A stretch of DNA of 10,211 nt, from contig JABLTG010000304.1 of NCBI GenBank assembly GCA_016618085.1, positions 1 through 10,211 of the forward strand. The letters are read 5' to 3'. Shown piece after piece: positions 7,044-10,211 of this stretch. The position numbers were made by a program, and so were the translations under genes. Positions within the stretch are counted from its first letter, which is position 1. Each line of letters starts with the position of its first letter. Source of the stretch: Neovahlkampfia damariscottae (lineage: Eukaryota > Heterolobosea > Selenaionea > Neovahlkampfiida > Neovahlkampfiidae). The notes below the pieces were generated by a model, which did not search any database, was not told the origin of the DNA, and saw only the letters and a program-made list of their open reading frames with translations.

Positions 7044-7214
7044 ATGCAACATTTACCAGAAGAATTGTTAATTAATATTCACGAATATTTGAAAGACAAA
7101 GATAGATTTAAATTATTAGATGCATATAATGAAAATATGAAGGATACTCACAAAACAAAACTAAAATCAAATGAATTTTATTATGAATGCAATAAATTTG
7201 AAAAATATGAATAG
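7044..7214 (+). CDS. F-box-like small protein (ends at in-frame TAG)
   Basis: The frame has 56 residues and is preceded by a full copy of the two-box promoter. The N-terminus LPEELLINIHEYLKDKDRF fits the F-box core (LPxEL...I..YL...D), the part that binds Skp1 in SCF ubiquitin ligases. Viral F-box proteins redirect host ubiquitination, and that role is inferred from this short match only. No substrate-binding repeat is present; the rest is charged (KTKLKSNEFYYE). After the TAG (7212-7214) the same frame stays open to TAA 7317-7319, so the gene may be cut short by a nonsense mutation. Confidence 0.55.
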   Translation: MQHLPEELLINIHEYLKDKDRFKLLDAYNENMKDTHKTKLKSNEFYYECNKFEKYE

Positions 7215-7319
7215 TTCATGGAAATTGGTCAATTAATAATTTCTGGACTACCTAATAATGCTCGAGTTAATGTTTTTCATGCTTCAAGAAATGGTAGTGA
7301 AGCGACCATTTATTTTTAA
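7215..7319 (+). pseudogene. In-frame continuation after the F-box gene's TAG
   Basis: Thirty-four codons in the F-box frame follow TAG 7212-7214 and end with TAA 7317-7319. They include an ATG at 7218 (33 residues, MEIGQLIISGLPNNARVNVF onward). The residue mix (Gly, Ala, Asn, Val) is less Lys-rich than random AT-rich sequence would give, hinting at former coding. It may be the lost C-terminus of the F-box protein or a tiny separate frame. No family is recognised. Confidence 0.35.
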
Positions 7320-7339
7320 AGAATTTGACAAAAAAAACT

Positions 7340-7379
7340 ACTTAAAAAAAATTAATATAGTATTAATTATATATTAATA
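7340..7379 (+). promoter_or_regulatory. Promoter of the small zinc-finger gene
   Basis: ACTTAAAAAAA (7340-7350) is followed by AATATAG (7354-7360), a one-base variant of TATATAG. ATG 7380 comes 19 bases further on. Confidence 0.5.
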
Positions 7380-7592
7380 ATGGAAGAAGAAAATATTTTA
7401 CCAAAAGTAAAAAAAACAGATATAAAAACATACATGAAACAATATTATCAAGAAAATAAAGACCAACTGTATAGGAAGAAAGAGTGTAAATATTGTAATT
7501 GCCAAATTTATAATAAAACCAATCATGACAGAACAATTAAACACAAAAAAAATGTTGAAATTTATAATTTAAAATCTAATGCAAATATATAA
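7380..7592 (+). CDS. Small Tyr/Lys-repeat zinc-finger protein, related to the tail of the GIY-YIG protein
   Basis: The protein has 70 residues. It has one repeat unit (YMKQYYQENKDQLYRKK, residues about 18-34) and then a zinc-finger-like module with CKYCNC and HDRTIKH (Cys x2 Cys, His x5 His). Both parts match the C-terminal region of the GIY-YIG protein (KQYYKENK..., Cys x Cys, RHEKSIKH). The protein is therefore that module without a nuclease domain. It probably binds nucleic acid, inferred from the finger and the basic charge. A full promoter copy argues that it is a real gene and not debris. The stop TAA lies one base before the next possible start. Confidence 0.65.
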   Translation: MEEENILPKVKKTDIKTYMKQYYQENKDQLYRKKECKYCNCQIYNKTNHDRTIKHKKNVEIYNLKSNANI

Positions 7593-7593
7593 G

Positions 7594-7770
7594 ATGAAGA
7601 AAATTGGAACAACAATAGTGAAAGAACGCAAGAAAAAAAAACCATACTGTGGTATAAGACCTTTAAAAAAAAATCAACGTGAAGGAACAGATAAAGAATG
7701 TTATAGAATGGGACAATTACGCAATTGGGGTAAAAAAGCCACAACAATTAAAAAACTATTATCAAATTAA
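7594..7770 (+). CDS. Small basic protein, unknown function
   Basis: From ATG 7594, one base after the preceding stop, the frame gives 58 residues; an upstream in-frame ATG at 7579 overlaps the previous gene. It is very basic. The centre reads GIRPLKKNQREGTDKECYRM and then GQLRNWGKKAT. The pattern 'RPL..GQR.GT..EC...GQ.R.WG' reminds me of short conserved proteins in large eukaryotic DNA viruses, but I cannot name the family. The tight spacing suggests cotranscription with the zinc-finger gene. It ends in a stem-loop shared with the opposing membrane-protein gene. Confidence 0.55.
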   Translation: MKKIGTTIVKERKKKKPYCGIRPLKKNQREGTDKECYRMGQLRNWGKKATTIKKLLSN

Positions 7771-7795
7771 TATTTTATAATCAATAGAATATTAA
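7767..7795. terminator. Stem-loop shared by two converging genes
   Basis: TTAATATT (7767-7774) and AATATTAA (7788-7795) are exact reverse complements separated by 13 bases. The two arms contain the stop codons of the plus-strand gene (TAA 7768-7770) and the minus-strand gene (TAA complement 7792-7794). This position suits a two-way transcript end signal. The stem is A/T only. Confidence 0.5.
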
Positions 7796-8046
7796 GAAGA
7801 GTTATTATTTAACATTTCCATAATTTTATTAATATTTTCATTTTGTTTGTCAATTTCAATTTTATGAGTGCTTTTGGTTTCATGTAGTTCAGTTTGAAGT
7901 TCTTTAACAGATTTCATTTCAACCGAACCACCAAGACAAGAACTTTTTTGAATATTTTTGATGAAATAAGCACCAGCAAGAACAAGAGGGCTAATTGTTG
8001 TTGATACCAGAGTGATTATTGCAATTATCAATGTAGCCGTTTCCAT
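7792..8046 (-). CDS. Small single-pass membrane protein with coiled-coil tail
   Basis: The protein has 84 residues. An N-terminal hydrophobic segment (about residues 5-29, TLIIAIITLVSTTISPLVLAG) is followed by a short basic linker (IKNIQKSSCLGG, with one Cys) and a charged helix predicted as coiled coil (VKELQTELHETKSTHKIEI). Short proteins of this layout occur beside capsid genes in virophages and Polinton-like viruses and may sit in the virion or act on membranes. That role is inferred from context. It is transcribed after the fibre gene on the same strand, with its own TATATAG box. Confidence 0.65.
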   Translation of the reverse strand: METATLIIAIITLVSTTISPLVLAGAYFIKNIQKSSCLGGSVEMKSVKELQTELHETKSTHKIEIDKQNENINKIMEMLNNNSS

Positions 8047-8048
8047 AA

Positions 8049-8055
8049 CTATATA
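8049..8055 (-). promoter_or_regulatory. TATATAG box of the membrane-protein gene
   Basis: Read on the minus strand, TATATAG ends 2 bases before the start codon (complement of 8044-8046). No clear ACTTAAAA partner is present; the nearest is TTTTAAATCTTTA further upstream. Confidence 0.4.
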
Positions 8056-8062
8056 ATGGCTA

Positions 8063-8080
8063 AAGATTTAAAATAATCTT
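8063..8080 (-). terminator. Short stem-loop at the presumed original end of the fibre gene
   Basis: AAGATT (8063-8068) and AATCTT (8075-8080) pair around a 6-base loop. The structure overlaps the TAA (complement of 8068-8070) that ends the shifted frame of the fibre gene. It thereby supports 8068 rather than 8126 as the original gene end. Confidence 0.35.
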
Positions 8081-8144
8081 GCACCATATAAATTACAAGC
8101 CCCTGCTCCTCCAATTCTAGTCCAATCAACAATAATTATTTTTT
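8068..8144 (-). pseudogene. Shifted-frame C-terminal end of the fibre-like gene
   Basis: At a run of six T (8139-8144; six A on the coding strand) the next frame opens and runs to TAA (complement of 8068-8070). It gives about 23 residues including VDWTRIGGAGACNLYGARLF. This Gly/Ala-rich, Trp-containing ending fits the style of the fibre much better than the NNYC ending. A one-base expansion of the A-run would explain the break, either as mutation or as an assembly error. Confidence 0.5.
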
Positions 8145-9253
8145 GAACCCGAAACATTAGAAAATGATGATGTAGATGCATATGTTAGAGTTCCATCACC
8201 GGCAACATCAATGCTAAAAATAATGCTACTGTCAGATGCATTTCTACCCTCTAAATGCCCAGTTGTTCCAGATTCAACATTAACAAATATTTCAACTAAA
8301 TTGAATGCTGTATCACCAAATCCATAATAGATTGATTTAGTTCCTGTTGCCGCGTTTTCACCTGCTTGAGAACCAAATGACCATTTAGGTGCAGATGTTG
8401 CAATATCACTCAAATGAGCAATTGTTCCAGTCGCATCTTGTAATGTATGAACTCTAGCACCTGACACACTACCACCCAATGAGTGAAAATTTGTTCCTCC
8501 ATTGTCATTTGTTTTCAAAGTTGATGAACTGGAAATTGAACCAACACTATATAATTTAGATCCTGATGCTGTAGCTATTGCTGGTGTTGTATCACCTATA
8601 ACTACATATGCTCCCGGAGCTATAGATGGTTGCAAATATAAAGCTGTCCAATTCGCCGCTTGTAAATCATTTGATCCAACCGCTGCTATTTTAGAACCCC
8701 CTGATTCTGTTGCTGTTCCCATAATTGCACATGGAACACCTGCAGTAGCTCCTCCAAATGTTGTTTTTATTGCCCAATTGAATCCTAAACCACCTGTATC
8801 TCCTGAAAAAAGACATCCGTTGTTTGTGATCGTTTGAAATTTCATCAATCCTGTCCCATTCGCGTCAATGCTTATGTCATCGTTTGCACCGATAGAGGTT
8901 ATAGAATTTGTTTGAATTTTTGTGCTAAATTTACCTTCGTGCGCTTCAACTTTATATTTACTTGAATCAGCGCCATCTTGATAAACTATAGGTTGGGAAT
9001 TAATCCAATATCCAGTATTTAAAGGAATATTTATATCTCCAGTTGGTCCAACTTCAGATAGTGAATCTTTAATTTTGTTAGTTCCATCACCAACAATAAT
9101 TTTATTTGCACTTAATACATCTGCTGGTGTTCTTTGAACGTATTCATCAAGAGAAGCCATTGTAATTCCTGCAAAGATAGGTGATTCTGTAGTAATAATT
9201 GATTTACCATATAGCGTTAATCCATTTGGTTGTGTAAATTGTCTAGCGGACAT
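8126..9253 (-). CDS. Fibre- or spike-like structural protein
   Basis: The protein has 375 residues and starts at the ATG complementary to 9251-9253. It is rich in Gly, Ser, Thr, Ala and Asn, low in Lys, and has no signal peptide or membrane segment. The N-terminal part includes SANKIIVGDGTNKIKDS, a pattern common in tail-fibre and spike shafts. The rest is a series of short beta-strand-like stretches with GDTTPAIATASGSKLYSVGS and GTIAHLSDIATSAPKWSFG. These are typical of trimeric fibre proteins that recognise the host surface; the assignment is by style, not by a named domain. It lies back to back with the capsid gene. Its GC content is visibly higher than that of the replication genes. The C-terminus shown (SGSKNNYC) looks shifted: an alternative frame continues to 8068. 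Confidence 0.65.
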   Translation of the reverse strand: MSARQFTQPNGLTLYGKSIITTESPIFAGITMASLDEYVQRTPADVLSANKIIVGDGTNKIKDSLSEVGPTGDINIPLNTGYWINSQPIVYQDGADSSKYKVEAHEGKFSTKIQTNSITSIGANDDISIDANGTGLMKFQTITNNGCLFSGDTGGLGFNWAIKTTFGGATAGVPCAIMGTATESGGSKIAAVGSNDLQAANWTALYLQPSIAPGAYVVIGDTTPAIATASGSKLYSVGSISSSSTLKTNDNGGTNFHSLGGSVSGARVHTLQDATGTIAHLSDIATSAPKWSFGSQAGENAATGTKSIYYGFGDTAFNLVEIFVNVESGTTGHLEGRNASDSSIIFSIDVAGDGTLTYASTSSFSNVSGSKNNYC

Positions 9254-9303
9254 TTAATTATATAGTATTGAAAGAAAAAAATATCTGTATTTATATTATA
9301 ATT
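9254..9303. promoter_or_regulatory. Divergent promoter between fibre-like and capsid genes
   Basis: The 50-base spacer holds TATATAG (9259-9265) on the plus strand, 38 bases before ATG 9304. On the minus strand TATATAA lies directly before the fibre start. There is no ACTTAAAA box, unlike the replication genes, which could mark a different (late) promoter class; this is inference. Confidence 0.45.
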
Positions 9304-9984
9304 ATGACAACTAGTTTAGCGGCAGTTCCATTGAAATTAAACAATTCAGTGCCTGAATATCTTGACTTGAAAAGTGAAAGAACTTACAATGTCCTTCATG
9401 GCGTAACAGAATACAGCAGAGCAATAAAATCAGCATCAAACCCAAACAAAAGTGGAGTAAATATTAATTGTATCCCAACTTCAAGAGATGTATTGATTCA
9501 TCCAATGGTTTATAAAAAAGCAGTGTTTGAATTGCTTTTAAATGTTTCTGTTGCAGGAACAAATGATATTGCCAATGTTTTTGGTGCAGACAACGAATAT
9601 GCTAGCAGAGTTCTTGCTTTGAGAGCATTCCCATTACAACAAATTACTCAAACAGAAGAAATTAAATTAAATCAAACATCATTTTCGTTGCAAAATCCAA
9701 CACAATATTCCAATGGTTTAAATAGATTTGCAAATTTTGTTGATGACAAAATCAGTGAAATGTCATTATCGCCAAATCAATTGGACGAGTTTTACGATTA
9801 TTCTTTAGGAAAAAACACAATGAAAGACCCATTCGCATCATATGGAGATTTACAAATTGGAGAAAGTAGATATGCTTTTATCAGTGATTATTCAGAAATT
9901 GTTGGAAAGTCAGCAACAAAACAAACAACAACACAATTTGAATTGACAGTTACAGTTATTGAACCAGTTAAAATTTATCCATGA
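9304..9984 (+). CDS. Probable major capsid protein, N-terminal part (ends at in-frame TGA)
   Basis: From ATG 9304 there are 226 residues to TGA 9982-9984. The frame extends upstream but no earlier ATG fits. The sequence is strand-rich and of balanced composition, with LALRAFPLQQITQTEEIKLN and VNINCIPTSRDVLIHP. It ends in a long strand FELTVTVIEPVKIYP, where double-jelly-roll capsid proteins finish their first barrel (typically '...EPxxxxP'). The divergent fibre neighbour and the element's gene set support a capsid role. I assign it by resemblance to capsid proteins of Polinton-like viruses, without a search. After the TGA the same frame continues with capsid-like sequence to the window edge. 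Confidence 0.6.
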   Translation: MTTSLAAVPLKLNNSVPEYLDLKSERTYNVLHGVTEYSRAIKSASNPNKSGVNINCIPTSRDVLIHPMVYKKAVFELLLNVSVAGTNDIANVFGADNEYASRVLALRAFPLQQITQTEEIKLNQTSFSLQNPTQYSNGLNRFANFVDDKISEMSLSPNQLDEFYDYSLGKNTMKDPFASYGDLQIGESRYAFISDYSEIVGKSATKQTTTQFELTVTVIEPVKIYP

Positions 9985-10211
9985 TATTTTCAACCGTATT
10001 GTTTGACAGGTGTTCAAGATATGCAATATTCAGCAACATTTGCAAATTTTGAAAGAATGATATGTTTTAAACAAGATATTGCAGCAGGAGCAGTATTATC
10101 AAGTGTTGATGCTAATTTAAAAAGTTATGAATTACATTTTCAATATTATACACCAAAATTGTTGGCAAATATCCCAAAAACTGTAGTTTATCCACATCAA
10201 GAAATTGAATA
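9985..10211 (+). pseudogene. Probable major capsid protein, continuation after TGA (partial at right edge)
   Basis: Seventy-five further codons are open in the same frame as 9304-9984 and run off the window. They include LTGVQDMQYSATFANFERMI and LHFQYYTPKLLANIPKTVVY. The 'GVQ.M.....F.n..R' pattern followed by 'P....YP' is what I expect at the start of the second jelly roll. The break is a single TGA with no shift, compatible with a Trp codon changed by one base. Confidence 0.55.

Noticed and set aside
8502-8837. Plus-strand open frame opposite the fibre-like gene
   Set aside because: It lies wholly inside the fibre gene on the other strand, with no promoter box and Pro-rich content arising from antisense Gly codons.
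1-10211. Alternative genetic code (TAG or TGA reassigned) to explain the in-frame stops
   Set aside because: TAA, TAG and TGA all end frames at sensible gene ends here (TAG at the integrase and the 4752 gene), both TAG and TGA would need reassigning at once, and Trp is encoded by TGG throughout. Frameshifts would also stay unexplained.
1-10211. CRISPR array, tRNA or rRNA genes
   Set aside because: No regularly spaced repeats, cloverleaf pattern or rRNA-like GC-rich conserved stretches were seen on either strand.

Overview
The window looks like part of a Polinton-like (PLV/Maverick-type) double-stranded DNA virus or an integrated copy of one, from a unicellular eukaryote or fungus-like host. 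The evidence is the gene set: a retroviral-type DDE integrase, a D5-type SF3 helicase, a family-B DNA polymerase core, a GIY-YIG nuclease, a fibre-like protein and a probable double-jelly-roll major capsid protein. The DNA is strongly AT-rich, has short eukaryotic-virus-like intergenic spaces, and shows no bacterial Shine-Dalgarno sites or introns. The host cannot be named. The Crinkler/RHS-type NTPase, the F-box protein and the AT-rich composition would fit a fungus, oomycete or other protist.

Layout. Positions 1-1111 (minus) hold a Crinkler/RHS-like P-loop NTPase, cut by an in-frame TAG and running off the left edge. Positions 1285-7770 (plus) are the replication/integration block: GIY-YIG plus zinc finger protein, integrase, SF3 helicase (frameshifted), coiled-coil membrane-anchor protein, OTU-like/PolB fusion, F-box-like protein (in-frame TAG), small zinc-finger protein and small basic protein. 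Positions 7792-9253 (minus) hold a small membrane protein and a fibre-like protein. From 9304 (plus) the probable capsid gene runs off the right edge and is interrupted by a TGA. A packaging ATPase, maturation protease, penton protein and terminal inverted repeats are not seen and may lie outside.

Function as a set. The integrase would insert the element into host DNA. The helicase and polymerase would replicate it, probably by protein priming as in Polintons. The capsid and fibre would form the particle. A recurring upstream arrangement (ACTTAAAAA box, then TATATAG box, then ATG) and stem-loops at several 3' ends look like the element's own transcription start and end signals.

Main caution and main interest: six genes carry apparent breaks. 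There are three in-frame stops followed by open, family-like sequence, two clear single-base frameshifts, and one out-of-frame tail. Together these suggest an endogenous viral element in early decay, possibly with some assembly errors. All three stop codons terminate other genes here, so a reassigned code is not favoured.
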